Positions 1 to 10,266 of a stretch of 19,908 bases of DNA are shown in pieces. The DNA is taken from the NCBI GenBank assembly GCA_003024175.1, contig MDYQ01000338.1:1-19908 (forward strand). The letters are read 5' to 3'. Every line of letters begins with the position of its first letter. Position 1 is the stretch's first letter. Below the pieces are notes generated by a model. The model did no database searches. It was not told where the DNA came from and saw only the letters and a list, made by a program, of their open reading frames with translations. The translations under genes were made by a program, and so were the position numbers. The stretch comes from Planoprotostelium fungivorum. Its lineage: Eukaryota; Evosea; Variosea; Cavosteliida; Cavosteliaceae.

Positions 1-703
1 GCCTTTCGAGTCACGTGACCTCTCCAGACGTTCTGCACGGCGGCCGCCGCTGCATTTTCCACCTTCAATTGATTCCTGACGATCATCCCTCTACAACGCC
101 TCTGTAGTTGGACGGCCGCTGCTTGTCTCCTCTTGTTCTCGCTGCGGACGAGATATCCTCTGACGAGAGACTGTACATCTACAACGCGCTTGCGATCTCT
201 CAGGTAGGCCTGTACGGGGTGAGCGTAACGTACGTTACGTCTCTCACCTTTCGGGTGACGAGCGTGCGGAGGGCGTTCTGGATGGAGAACGCTCTCTCGT
301 TCATCTCCTTCAATTGTCTCCTGACGATCATCCCTCTACAACGCCTCTGTAGTTGGACGGCCGCTGCTTGTCTTCTCTTGTTTTCACTGCGGACGAGATA
401 TCCTCTGACGAGGGCCTGTGCATCTACAACGCGTCCGTATTCGGCGAGGTAAGCCTGTGATCGTCAGATGTGAAATTTCGTGGGAATTTCTCTCACTCTT
501 CTCGTTCTGAAAGTCTTCCACAGGTTCTGGATAGTGAAGGTGGATCGTCTCTTCTCTTGATATTGTCTCCTGGCAATCATGCCTCTACAATGCCTCTGTA
601 GATGGACGGCCGCCACCGTCTGTCTCTTCATCTCTCGACGCACGAGGTAGCCTCGGATCATCGATTGTACATCTACAACGCGACTGTAATCTTTCCAGTA
701 GTT
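1..703 (-). repeat. Tandemly duplicated 207-nt IQ exons of the ASPM gene
   Basis: Three consecutive exons, 703-497, 454-248 and 209-3, are each exactly 207 nt (69 codons) and all phase 0. They are separated by introns of 42 and 38 nt. The repeat period is 249 and then 245 bp, so the duplicated unit includes its intron. Each exon encodes the same three-IQ module: RVVDVQ/AQ...VRGYLVR, then VQLQRRCRGMIVRR, then IQNxxRTxxTR. Exons 454-248 and 209-3 are the most alike. The exon upstream (1094-749) carries more diverged copies. Confidence 0.88.
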
Positions 704-3700
704 CTACCCTCCATCAGAATTCTCCCGGAGATTCGATGGGAAACTCACGTTACGTATGACATAGCCCTTCCACAGGTTCTGAATGGTCTCTGCAGCCCTC
801 CTCTCCACAGACACTTGCTTTCTCAACTTCCAGCCTCTTACAATTGCCTGACATCTCTTCACGCTGTCGACATCTCTTTCGTACTGTCGACGAGCCAGCT
901 GACGTCTGCAGGCTGATTGTAGTGTGATGATCCGTTGCCTGGATACGAGGTAAGTCTGGCGGGCACAACGCCCGCGCCACAGCTTCTGTGCTACCGTGGC
1001 CGAACGGGAGAGTGATTTTAGCTGGCGCCTGAGAATGTGGCCTCTCGCCAAACTCTGCAGCATCTTCACTTGGTCCATTCTCTTCTCGAAAGTTCTGCGC
1101 CATTTCAGTGAAAATTCCTGGAAATTTCGAGACGATACCTGATGGATAAAAATCGACGGACGCAGGCTTGGGCCATAATGACGTTCGAGATCTGACGTGA
1201 GAAGATGGCGCGTTGTAGATGAGACTTCCAATGCTTCTGGATCATGACGGCTGCCCGGTGAGATTCTCTGACGGACTTGCGGGTCACGTGACCTCTCCAT
1301 ACCCTCTGGATGTGGATCGCATTCGCAGATTCCAGTGCGATGCGACGGCGGACCGACCAGCTGCGGACGATGGCCTGGCAGCGGGTGACGTGGGAAATTT
1401 CTCGGAAAAATCTCCTCCTCTGAGTAAGTGACCTCCACAGGCTCTGCAGTGTGGTGGCGGCGGATTCGGCTCGTTGTAGATCGAGTCTGGCCTGGCGACC
1501 ACGTACGGCTGATTGTAGAATGATGGCCATGGTAGTCAAGCGTTGCACTCTTTGTCTAACTTGACCGCCTCGGACGAGAGCTTGAGCTCGCACGATGCTT
1601 TGAATCTTCCTCGAGAATTCTCTCCTCTCGCAACGTCCCCTCCATGCGGCTTGAAGGACCGTTGTAGATCGTCTCAAAGTTTCGTGCCACCTCCTGACTT
1701 GGTGACCCCTGACTGCGGTCTGTATGATGATGGCAGCTTCGCTTCTCGATTGTAGAACGGCTTGATATCTCTTTCGTTCTACGTAGGCTAATAATAGACT
1801 CTTCATCATCTCTGCAGCCTTCAGCTTGGACACTTGTCTCCTAGCCATGACGCCTCGGAACAGTCTCTGTGCCATCTACAACGCGTCATTTCGTATCGAA
1901 ATTTCGATGGAATCACCTTCACTCCCGTCTTGAGGCGAGCGAATAGGTTGGTTTGAATTTTGGCGCGAAAGACAGCCTGCAGCCGATCTACACCCGCTTT
2001 GAAGCGAAGGAAAGCTGGATTTGGCTTGTACTTTCTCGGTCTACGGACAAGCTGAGTGGCCGTCCAATTCTTCTGAATCAAGAGAGCAGCCTGTCGACAT
2101 TTGTGAGATTCGATGGTTGGAGACGTGAAGGAGGTAGAGGAGGATGAGAGGATGTGTCGACGTAGATGAGATGGAGGACTCACAGTGGATTCGTTCTGAA
2201 TCGACAAGAGACGATGGCTGAGGTAAGCTAAAAATAGATGCACGGCCTTGTCATCGGTTCTCTCGTTGATCATATCTTGGACTCGAACTGAATTTTGGTC
2301 AGTTGTAGATCGATGAGAGATTTCATCTTACGTAACATGGGTACGCCTCCCAGACGTGCCACGGCAGTCTTCAACAGAGCGTAATTAGTACGTACAGATG
2401 CCACCACCTGCCCACGTCATTTTCCCGCCAAAATTCACCGTCTCACCGTCAAACTCTCGAACCGAATGCGATAGAGTGGCATGATGGATGGACAGTAGAA
2501 GTGAATGAGAGAGCAGAAGGCACTGCCATCGTGGAGACTCTCTGTGTAGTCTCTGTCTCTCCTGATGCTCTTCAGAGAAGAGAGAACTGCACGTGTCCAT
2601 TGGAAGAGGGGTCCTCCCTTCGACGAATGATTTTCCGGAAGCTTCTCCGATAATCTACAACGGTCAATTTGGATCTTCCGATTCTCGGAAATTTACCTCG
2701 AGATTTCTGCGGTCAATCTACAATGCTCCGTGAGGGCGGGAACGAAGAGGGTGGAGACGGAGTACAAGAGGTTCTCAGTGAGCTCCTTGTTGCCGTCTAC
2801 AACGAGCCTCGCCGTCGATTTCTTCTCGAATTCTCGCAGGCCCCTCCTTTGAATACCTTCCACGGCCACTTCTACGTTGTGCACCTTCTGCAGCCTAGAA
2901 ATGGCGGGAAGTCGACACTAGAGGGGTCAAAACGTACATTTTGGCGGGAAAAAATCACCTTGGAGACCAAAGCATTGTCGACGTCCAATTGGTCGACGAG
3001 CTTGCACAACTTGACACCGTCTCTCAAGTCTTCCGATTTGTCTTTGTAGTTGTAATCGTATTGTTCCGCAGAACCACAAGTGTACGTCAATTTGACACCC
3101 ATGATGTTGAGGTGCCTCATGATATCATTTTCTTCCAACAGGCAGATCTAGAGATGTCATACCGAAAATTCTCAGAAAATTCTCACCTTGTGCAGCTGCA
3201 TAGCGACGTCGCAGGAAGAGCGGATGGCTGGTTGTAGTTTGAAGAGTGGTACATCGTGTGGGGTATCCAGAGGGCCACGTTGTAGAACGACGTGATTCGT
3301 CTTTGCCTTGTCCAACAGCCACACGAGGTGCAAGATCTTACCCAATACACACTGATTTTTCTTCGAATCTTCACTGGAAGATTCTCTGAAGAGTCTGCGG
3401 CGCAGGGACTTGATGGGAGGCTGAAGGGTGGCGCTCAGAGGTACCTGTCGATATATGAATAATCGTCGACACGCGTTGTAGACTGACCTTTCCCTCCTCT
3501 GGCATGCAGACGTCCATGGCAGCAGACAGCCACACGTCTCCGTAGTGGTTCAAGAGAGTAGAAATCTGGTTGAAAACTCCCGTGTCGCTCAGCTTGATGT
3601 TGGGTCTCACGCAAATACGGCCCTCGGCCGTCTCGCATAATATCCTCTGAACGATATTGGCGTGTTGTAGATCGAGCCGCCTCAGTTGATCGCGGGTGAG

Positions 3701-5027
3701 ACTGTCCCTCCTCATCGTCTCCGTCTCCACGGGGGTCTTTTTCCTGGAAAAAGTGCCGTTTCCCAGGAAATCGCGGTCGGCTTTTCCCTCGAGAGAAAAG
3801 TTGAGCCATTTACCAAAGAAATGGTCCGTCGAGTTGTTCCAGGGCTCGACGACTGCTGCAGGCTTGGCCGAGGCCAACTTTGGGACGGGCGCCTTTTTGG
3901 CGGGAACTTTTGGGACTTCGATCTGGTGGGGTCAGGGGGGATGGCACGTTGTAGATCACCTTGATCTTCTGTTCTCTGGTTGCGAGAGGTCTGGTGGCGG
4001 CGGCAGTTTTGGCGGGAAGTTTTCGGACGGGCCTCTCTTCCTTCCTGGGTACCTTCTCGATCGTTGTAGATGCAACTGGCACCACGATCCTCTCTCTCAG
4101 CTTCTGAATCGCCTGTACCGCCGAAATTTTCTCAGAATCTTCCTCCACGGCGTGTAAGGTGCTGCTCATGGTCGTCTGCAGACTGTTCACCGACGATACA
4201 GATTGGTCCAGGCTCGTTGTAGACAGCTCGAAGACGGTGAATTCCTCGCTGTCGTGAGATTGAAGCATGGTTTTCGTGAGAGGATCCCCCATGGTGGTCG
4301 TGGGGTTGATGTTGTTTAGAATCTCTTCTGTGATCTTGTTCTTTCTCTCCTTGATGGGTGACCACTTCTTTCTCAGCTGTTGAGAAGTTCAGAAGGCGGA
4401 TCGCCATCGTGAAAAGATGTTCATGTTCTTTCGAGAGATGGAGGACTCACCTTGGAGGTAGCTTGAGCGGTGGTGTCGCTCGTATCTGATTTCTGCGACT
4501 GCGATAGGGTGGTAGTACGAGGTTTGATGGTAGTTTGTTTGAGTTGAGGTGGAAGGGCTGTGCCTAGCAGAGACAGACGGAGGGTGAATCGTCCGCCCCA
4601 GCGAATGTCTGCCGATGTCTTGACGATACCACTGTTCTCTTTACCGATGGGCGCGGGCATCCATCGTACGGAGAGGATCTCCTCCCCTAGAACGTCGATG
4701 GTGTCTCCTGATGAGAGGATCTGAGGAGAGTGAGTGAGTGATATGGAAGAGTGAGCTCACTCTGTCTCCTTGTTGGAAGATGAAAGAGCTGGGTATTCTG
4801 GATAGCATCACTGGAGTGGCAGTGACTGATTTCTTGCTCATTTCGAGGCTGAGATAGAGAGTCTTCGATTTACCAATCGACACCATTCCAAAGTCGATTG
4901 TTGACAGAGCTGAATGTCCCAATACAACTTTGATGGTATTGAGGGGACTAGAACTCTTCTCTTGCAATCTTGTGGATTGAGCTCCATTGCCTGAAGACAT
5001 CTGTAATAGACGCAATGCTTCCGTCAT
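1..5027 (-). CDS. ASPM: ASPM-like (abnormal spindle) protein, 3' end beyond window
   Basis: ASPM proteins focus microtubule minus ends at spindle poles and bind calmodulin through IQ motifs. I read 16 exons in the window: 5027-4761, 4720-4451, 4376-3960, 3922-3488, 3444-3187, 3147-2959, 2917-2697, 2654-2447, 2407-2332, 2287-2184, 2090-1917, 1875-1139, 1094-749, 703-497, 454-248 and 209 to the edge. All phases close, giving about 1,441 residues. The order is typical of the family: an N-terminal ASH (MSP-like) domain at about residues 30-145 (STIDFGMVSIGK ... LRLSLLGTA); a low-complexity linker; the ASPM core (DKAKTNHVVLQ, RHLNIMGVKLTYT); a first CH domain with LRDGVKLCKLVDQLDVDNAL, LPAISRLQKVHNVEVA and VVDGNKELTENLL; a second CH domain (DGSAFCSLIHFY, AVARLGGVPML); then more than 20 IQ motifs running off the edge. 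The start MTEALRLLQ lies just upstream of the ASH domain. Exon limits are inferred by eye, but the family assignment is firm. Confidence 0.93.
224..239. repeat. 16-bp perfect palindrome inside an ASPM intron
   Basis: CGTAACGTACGTTACG is its own reverse complement. It fills the middle of the 38-nt intron at 210-247. Shorter relatives (TTACGTA, GACGTAAC) occur near 748, 2330, 13230 and 19881. No function is known. Confidence 0.8.
1876..1916 (-). other. ASPM intron whose 3' splice site is formed by the CGTTGTAG word
   Basis: This 41-nt intron opens with GTGATTCC and ends GACGCGTTGTAG, followed by exon ATGGCACAG. The enriched word supplies the terminal TAG acceptor. The intron also holds a self-complementary stretch, CATCGAAATTTCGATACG. 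Splicing here joins LKTGVK to MAQRLFRG within the IQ region, and phase is kept. Confidence 0.8.
2655..2696 (-). other. ASPM intron ending in CGTTGTAG
   Basis: This 42-nt intron begins GTAAATTTCC and ends GACCGTTGTAG, followed by ATTATCGG. It joins the first CH domain to the linker before the second. The acceptor again lies inside the dispersed word. Confidence 0.75.
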
Positions 5028-5248
5028 GTTGTCTGTTTGATCGTATACGCGAGGTCCAACCTCGGTGTGATGCCTTCACACAACGATCTCCTGACGATTG
5101 AATTTGAAAAACCCCACACATCCGTTTTTTGGCGGGAAATCCTTGTTTCAATGGTTTGATCCCAATCAGACTGAAATTTGCGATTCGCATGACCGTTAGC
5201 ATTATGCCTGACACGTTCCGATGGTACCATCGCTGGCGATGATGAGAT
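5028..5248 (-). promoter_or_regulatory. ASPM upstream region with E2F-like site
   Basis: This is the 221 bp between the ASPM start codon and the stop of the next minus-strand gene. On the plus strand, 5125-5140 reads TTTTTTGGCGGGAAAT. That matches the E2F/DP consensus TTTGGCGGGAAA and lies about 100 bp upstream of the ATG. E2F control suits a mitotic gene, but the same word also occurs in introns and exons of this window, so specificity is uncertain. I see no TATA box and no convincing ORF in the ASPM frame. Confidence 0.5.
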
Positions 5249-5760
5249 CTAAGACGCTGCCTCTTGCTGGCACCTCATCACGGACCGTAAAAATCCTAGA
5301 CACAGGATAGCGGTATTCGAGTCTCCATCCACGATTTTAGTACAGATGGTGCGACCCTCTAGAGTTCTCTGTAGTTCTCCTCTCATAATGTCCTCTATTG
5401 TTCCACTGTGATAGAAATCACCTTGAGCCTCGGTGCACAGATTCAGTCTTCCGTCTCGATCGACGAGAAGATGAAAATCTCCCAGGAGGAGTGGCAGAAC
5501 AACGGGCGACAACGATTGGGGCGTCAAGTGTCTACTCTTTGTTCTCAGAAGTCGCTCTCATCAGTGATGTCCATCGTTCAGATCATCTGAATCGCCTCTT
5601 CTGCTTCACTCAGGTAATACATCTCTTCTTTCCTCAGTCTGCCGTCGTCCCACTCCACAGGGCACGAAATCCGATTGATGTCAATTCTGACGCGGCTGCG
5701 TTCTGCGTGGAAGGCTTCCAAACCTCCACATCCGATTCCAAACGGGCTCCACATCATCAT
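5249..5760 (-). CDS. Small protein of unknown function, two exons
   Basis: The model is exon 5760-5610, a 53-nt intron 5609-5557 (GTGAAG...GATGAG) and exon 5556-5249, for 152 residues. I do not recognise the family. Visible stretches are MMMWSPFGIGCGGLEAF near the start, then RSRVRIDINRISCPVEWDDG, a hydrophobic strand VVLPLLLGDFHLLVDRDGRL, and IVDGDSNTAILCLGFL near the C-terminus. The mix of short strands and few low-complexity residues suggests a small folded domain. The frame stays open upstream of the chosen start to 5862, so translation could begin earlier, but that would overlap the divergent gene at 5814. The 3' end has an alternative frame ending GTIGTCQA near 5199 if another intron exists. 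The start, the intron and the end are all provisional. Confidence 0.5.
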
Positions 5761-5813
5761 CGTCTGGTGTGTGCTCGATCCATCGAGATCAAGAAGGGTT
5801 AAATCGTGCAGAT
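5761..5813. promoter_or_regulatory. Very short divergent promoter interval
   Basis: Only 53 bp separate the proposed start codons of the minus-strand unknown gene (5760) and the plus-strand coiled-coil gene (5814). If both starts are right, the two genes must share a bidirectional promoter that overlaps their 5' ends. No known element was recognised. Confidence 0.35.
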
Positions 5814-8181
5814 ATGGACCTATTCGCCGATCTAGAGAAAGACCTGGCCGACTTTGGCGCACTCGTCACAAAATCAAAGGCTGCCCCACCTCCTCCAGAA
5901 GAGGTAATCGAATCACATCTGAGGCAGCGTCTGTGATTTTCAATGATAAACTCACACGATACGACAGACGAGATTGAAGGCCGCCCTGGCTGAAGAAGAA
6001 AACCAGAGAGTCGAGTTGCAGAAGGCCTTGGGTGACGCTAACATCAAGATCTCAGAACAAGATGCAAAATTGAAGAGGCTCGTAGAGGGCATCAAAGGTG
6101 AATATCAACCTCATCTATACGACTGAATTTTTTTCAGAGGAGAGGGAGATGCAACAGAAGGTGATTTCGTGCGAACGTTCGATACGAAACACGATCACGG
6201 ATGGAAATGATTGACGATGGAATAGGAATACGACCAAGTGATGGACAGAGCTGAATCTGCCGAAGACCGTGCCGAGATGTTAGAGACGAAACTCATGAAA
6301 CTCATCGATTTCGTGCGAAACAACCCTCCCGCATCATCCACGGTGAGTCATCCTCTATATGCCTCCTCACCATGCCATCATGTCGACTCATCCCATCTCC
6401 AGGTAGAAGCTGAAGTCCAGCAGTTGAGAGAGAGGGCCCAGCAGTCAGAAGATCTGGCCATAGAGAGATCGGTGTGTCACACGATGATGCAACCATCTCA
6501 TCATCGTGATGCAGAAACAAATGGGATCTTTAGAGGGCATCGTGTCAGACTTGCAGAGACAAGTGATGGAGGGTGATGAGGAGAGACAGAGTCTGTGGAC
6601 TGAGTTGGGAAACGAGAGAATGACGAGGATGGAATTGGAGGCCAAGTTGCATCAGTTGTCCGACATATCCATTGAGGTGAGGAACAGATGATGATGATCG
6701 TGATTGTCATCATGTGATGATGATGCGATGATGTTGTGATGTGTGCTAATGTGATGTGATGATGTGATGATGTGTTCGACTGACGAGATGCAGAGGGATT
6801 CTCTTCATGCAAAAGTGAGACAATTGGAGAAGGAGAACATCATCCTGTCGTCTCAATTGTCAGAGACCAGATCTGACCTGGAGATCCAATTGAAAACTCG
6901 CGAAAAATCCACTGATGTGAGTGCATCTTCCATGGTAATGGGAGGTCATGCGTACGATACGTATGATCAGGATCTCTCCATACACATAGGACATCCATCT
7001 TTTCATTCATCGATCATGACTTTCGACACATCGAGCTGATGAGGCGATGCAGACACGGACCATCACAGTGGACGATGAGTACAAAGCAAAGATGACGAAA
7101 TTTCTCCAAATGATTCAGATGGAAAGACAAGAGACGGACGAAAAAATTCGTGATGGAGAGGTAAATGATTTCAAAAACTTTTTTATAAAGTAAAAAAATT
7201 TACAGAAGAAAAATTTCAAATCTGAAGAAAACAGGTGGAAATTCAGAAATTGAAGACACAGATTGAGGCGATGCAAAACAGTCACAATCAGATGATTCAG
7301 ACGTTAAGAGAGCAACACATTCAAGAGGACACACAGAAGGCAGAGAGGGAGAACAGCAACATGTCCGTCGCCCTTCAGCAGAAGATTTCTAGAAATGAAG
7401 AATTGGAGAGGAAGGTACAGAAATTGGAGACGAATTTGGCTCTCTATCAGACGGGTAGAAAGGTGAGATCATCATCATCATCATCGATGGAGCGTCCATC
7501 ATCAAACACATCACCTCATCTCGATCGGATCCATCACATGATCACATCATGAAATTGTCCATGTCATGATCGTCATTTTACTATCACGATCCCATCATCC
7601 GTCATCATCATCATCATCTTGTCACACCGGATGAAAACTGACCGATCGACAGGTCACGCCCACATCTTCTTTCGATCTCACCAATAGTCTCGACCGCAAG
7701 AAGGTGATACCCCCACACGTACCCTACGCACCCCTCACCCTCCCTAGGCTCAACTGACACCCACACCTTCCTTCGAGTTGACTTCTAGTTTAGACGCACC
7801 GGCCAGCGCGGTCGAGCTGACGAACGAAATCAAGAAGGGACTCCAACTGAAGAAACCCTCCCCTCTGAAGACAGGTGAGACGTCAGACTACAACGCGCCA
7901 GACTGACGGGGGTAAGAGCTGCTGCAGCCTGTGCCGGACACTGCCTCCATCGCTGCCATGGCAACGGACATCGTGAAGGATAGAGAGATGAGGTCCCTCT
8001 ATCTCAGGAAACAGAGCTTGGGCAGCGTAAAGAGTGAGTTGTGGCGGGTTGTAGATGGATGACTCACGAGAGAGTAGGGTCCAATCGACTCAGCATCGTA
8101 CTGTCTGAATTGAAGGGAGGGATCGTGGACCCTGCACCTACACCTTCGTCACCGACAAAGACAGAGGAAACGACATCATGA
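5814..8181 (+). CDS. Coiled-coil protein with C-terminal WH2-like motif
   Basis: Thirteen exons: 5814-5903, 5968-6097, 6138-6160, 6226-6342, 6403-6471, 6515-6676, 6794-6916, 7053-7160, 7235-7462, 7653-7703, 7748-7874, 7917-8033 and 8078-8181. They total 482 residues with phase kept throughout. The N-terminus MDLFADLEKDLADFGALV is acidic and amphipathic. It is followed by PPPPEE and then a nearly continuous charged heptad coiled coil from about residue 31 to 345. Two related boxes follow (TPTSSFDLTNSLD and TPTPSFELTSSLD). Then comes VELTNEIKKGLQLKKP at about residues 389-404, which fits the actin-binding WH2 pattern (L..I..G..LKK). A basic tail ends PTKTEETTS. I do not recognise an ortholog. 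An actin-linked scaffold is an inference from the WH2-like motif. Confidence 0.82.
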
Positions 8182-8339
8182 GATAAAGACAATGTCTATA
8201 CGCCTCTTTTCTTAGCAGTCAGTGGTTCATTGTTAATCTCATTCCACGATATGGATAATGTCGTCATCAGCGAGTTGTGTATACATCATGATGATGATGA
8301 GGGCATACAAATGAATGATGAACACACATAATGGAACGT
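8182..8339. other. Convergent intergenic spacer
   Basis: This 158-bp gap lies between the stop codons of the plus-strand coiled-coil gene and the minus-strand F-BAR gene. It contains a short CATCATGATGATGATGA tract near 8285. No gene or clear polyadenylation hexamer was seen. Confidence 0.6.
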
Positions 8340-9711
8340 TTATGATTCGGAGATAAATGAAGAAGGTACTAGCCCCAGCCTCCCTTGTCTCTCCACAATC
8401 CACCAGGCCTCACTGTGCTTCTCTACAATGTTTAAGAGGTCTCCTTCTTGGAGATCGAGCTCGTCTCTGTCTCTTCCGATGTATTTGTGTGTGGCTTTGC
8501 AGGTTCCTGTGAAAATGTTTCAACACGTGGGGTGATGATGTTCGAGATGATCTCGAGACGAATGTGATGATGCCGATGACGAGAGGGCGAGAAGATGAGA
8601 GCACCTATAAATTCTATCTCGATCTCCTTGTTTTCGTTCTCTATAGGTGGTAGCTCTTCCTGTCTTCTGTCAACGGCCACACTCATCTTATCCCCCACCG
8701 TATCGTCTTCCATCTCTGTTGGAGTTTGCAACACCGGACTGAATTTAGACATTGTTCCTGTCTTTCGACTCGCGATGAAAGCCTCCACATCGTAGCGGGG
8801 TGTGATGACAGAGACACTATCTCTTATCCTTCCTCTCAATTCGACTTCTTTCTCTGCCGATTGACACAGGGCGTTGACGAATATCGTCAATTGTTCTTTT
8901 AAGAAGACGATGCGTTCGAGCTCATGCTCCTCCAGAGCATCAAAGGCATTTTGTAAACCCAGACGAAAGGATTCAGAATCGGAGGACAACTTTTCTGCCG
9001 TGATGGCGGCTGATCTCTTTGCGGCGTTCAAGTCCTGATGTTGATTAGAATGGGTCATTCGAAACGCATCGGATGGATGAATACACCTTCTGGATTAGAG
9101 TTGATCTTTCGTCGATGGCGAAGGTAGAGGATGAGCGGAGCTGGGAAGCTGTGTCTAATTGCCCCTTCAATTCATCGTGCGTTGAGACAGCCTGGTGTTG
9201 TCAATCTATTTCATCTATGTGTCCATCACCTGCAGGTACGAGCGGTGAAGCTTCTCATTCTCCGACTTGGCCACCCACGCCACTTCTAATTGCTGTTACG
9301 ATCAGATGAGCTGTACCGTTGAATTTACATTGCACCTCTCTTCTGGACTTATTCATGTCTGCCTCAAATGATTGTATGGGATTGACACAAGAGTTGATGA
9401 TAAATTCGGACAGATTGTGAGACCTCTTAATTGCTGCTTCTACCTCCGAGAAGAGGACACTGCAGGCAGATCTGGTGGTGCTACTGTTTCTCAGCTTAAG
9501 AGGGTGATTCCATCACGCACCCGTATTCGATGAGTCCAGTAGCCTCGCTCAGCATATTCTGTAATTCGATCGCATAGAGCTCTTCTATCTTCGCTCTCTT
9601 TCGCATCATGTTCCCCCACTGCATCATACATTCCTTCGTCTGAGATGTCCTCTCCTCTATCACATTGAAACCGTCAGCCCCCCAGAAGCAGCTTGACAAA
9701 GATAGAACCAT
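8340..9711 (-). CDS. F-BAR domain protein with C-terminal SH3 domain
   Basis: F-BAR proteins bind and bend membranes, and their SH3 domains recruit actin regulators and dynamin. Six exons are read: 9711-9521, 9483-9336, 9292-9230, 9191-9087, 9034-8605 and 8506-8340. They give 367 residues with all phases closing. The N-terminus is a classic FCH motif (SCFWGADGFNVIEERTSQ, then RAKIEELYAIELQNML). The helical F-BAR core continues through SEVEAAIKRSHNLSEFIIN, VAWVAKSENEKLHRSYLQ and FDALEEHELERIVFLKEQL. An acidic linker at about residues 255-312 follows. The last exon encodes SH3: ATHKYIGRDRDELDLQEGDLL, then AWWIVERQGRLGLVPSSFI. The architecture resembles PSTPIP and PACSIN-type proteins, but I cannot name a specific ortholog. 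Confidence 0.92.
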
Positions 9712-10266
9712 GATCTGTTGGCGGTGCGGGAATTTTGAAACCGACTAAAATTATTGATGTGATGTGACAATCATTGACACGATCATCAGATGGACAAACA
9801 GTCCCGTCTCATCTCCGTCGATGAGCGAGAATGAACATCACGCTGTTACTGTTTTCGACGAGATCACCTCTCGCATTCTCATCAACTGCCACACAGACAT
9901 ACTCTGAAAGTCCTCTGAAAATCAATGGATACGAGGGGGATAGAGATAGAATCACCCCCACGGTATCGCTATCGGGATCACGTAATTCTATTGCCGATAA
10001 ACTTTCGGCCGGGTTTAAATGAAAGGTGGTAGTAGGGTTCTAAAGAACTCTCGTCCGCGTCTCAAACGAATTTCACTTCGAAGGCCACCCATAAGGCCCG
10101 CCTGCTTAGCGTTCCCGCTTCACCTTCGAAAATTGCGCTCATTCGCAGAGTGAAGTGCCCGGGCACTGAGAGGTATGAGTGACGTGCCCGAAACCACGTT
10201 CGGACCCGTAGCTTCAAGTCAGGAATACCTTCTACTCATTCTATCTCCGTCAGCTATCTGGTAAAC
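9712..10266. promoter_or_regulatory. Divergent region between F-BAR and surface-protein genes
   Basis: This 555-bp interval must hold the promoters of the minus-strand F-BAR gene and the plus-strand secreted-protein gene. No TATA box or named motif is evident. It also contains an open minus-strand frame at 9809-10039, listed separately. Confidence 0.4.
9809..10039 (-). other. Possible coding exon or gene remnant
   Basis: A 77-codon minus-strand frame is open from a potential acceptor (TTCTTTAG, then AACCC) to a TGA. Its translation is protein-like, with IELRDPDSDTVGVILSLSP and YVCVAVDENARGDLV, and it is not low complexity. It has no ATG near its beginning, and an upstream start was not found with confidence. 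It could be a small unannotated gene, a degenerate copy or chance. Confidence 0.25.

Noticed and set aside
5398-5802. Plus-strand ORF of 134 codons
   Set aside because: It is antisense to the better-supported minus-strand two-exon gene, has atypical composition and has no recognisable domain.
9831-10022. Plus-strand ORF of 63 codons
   Set aside because: It is Ser/Thr-rich with no family resemblance or start context. The opposite strand is the more protein-like one.
10142-10154. TTCGCAGAGTGAA shared with 18760-18772
   Set aside because: A 13-nt match between two intergenic regions is expected about this often by chance in 20 kb.
10021-10266. tRNA gene in the GC-rich upstream region of the surface-protein gene
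   Set aside because: No cloverleaf, no A and B box pair and no GTTCRANNC at suitable spacing.
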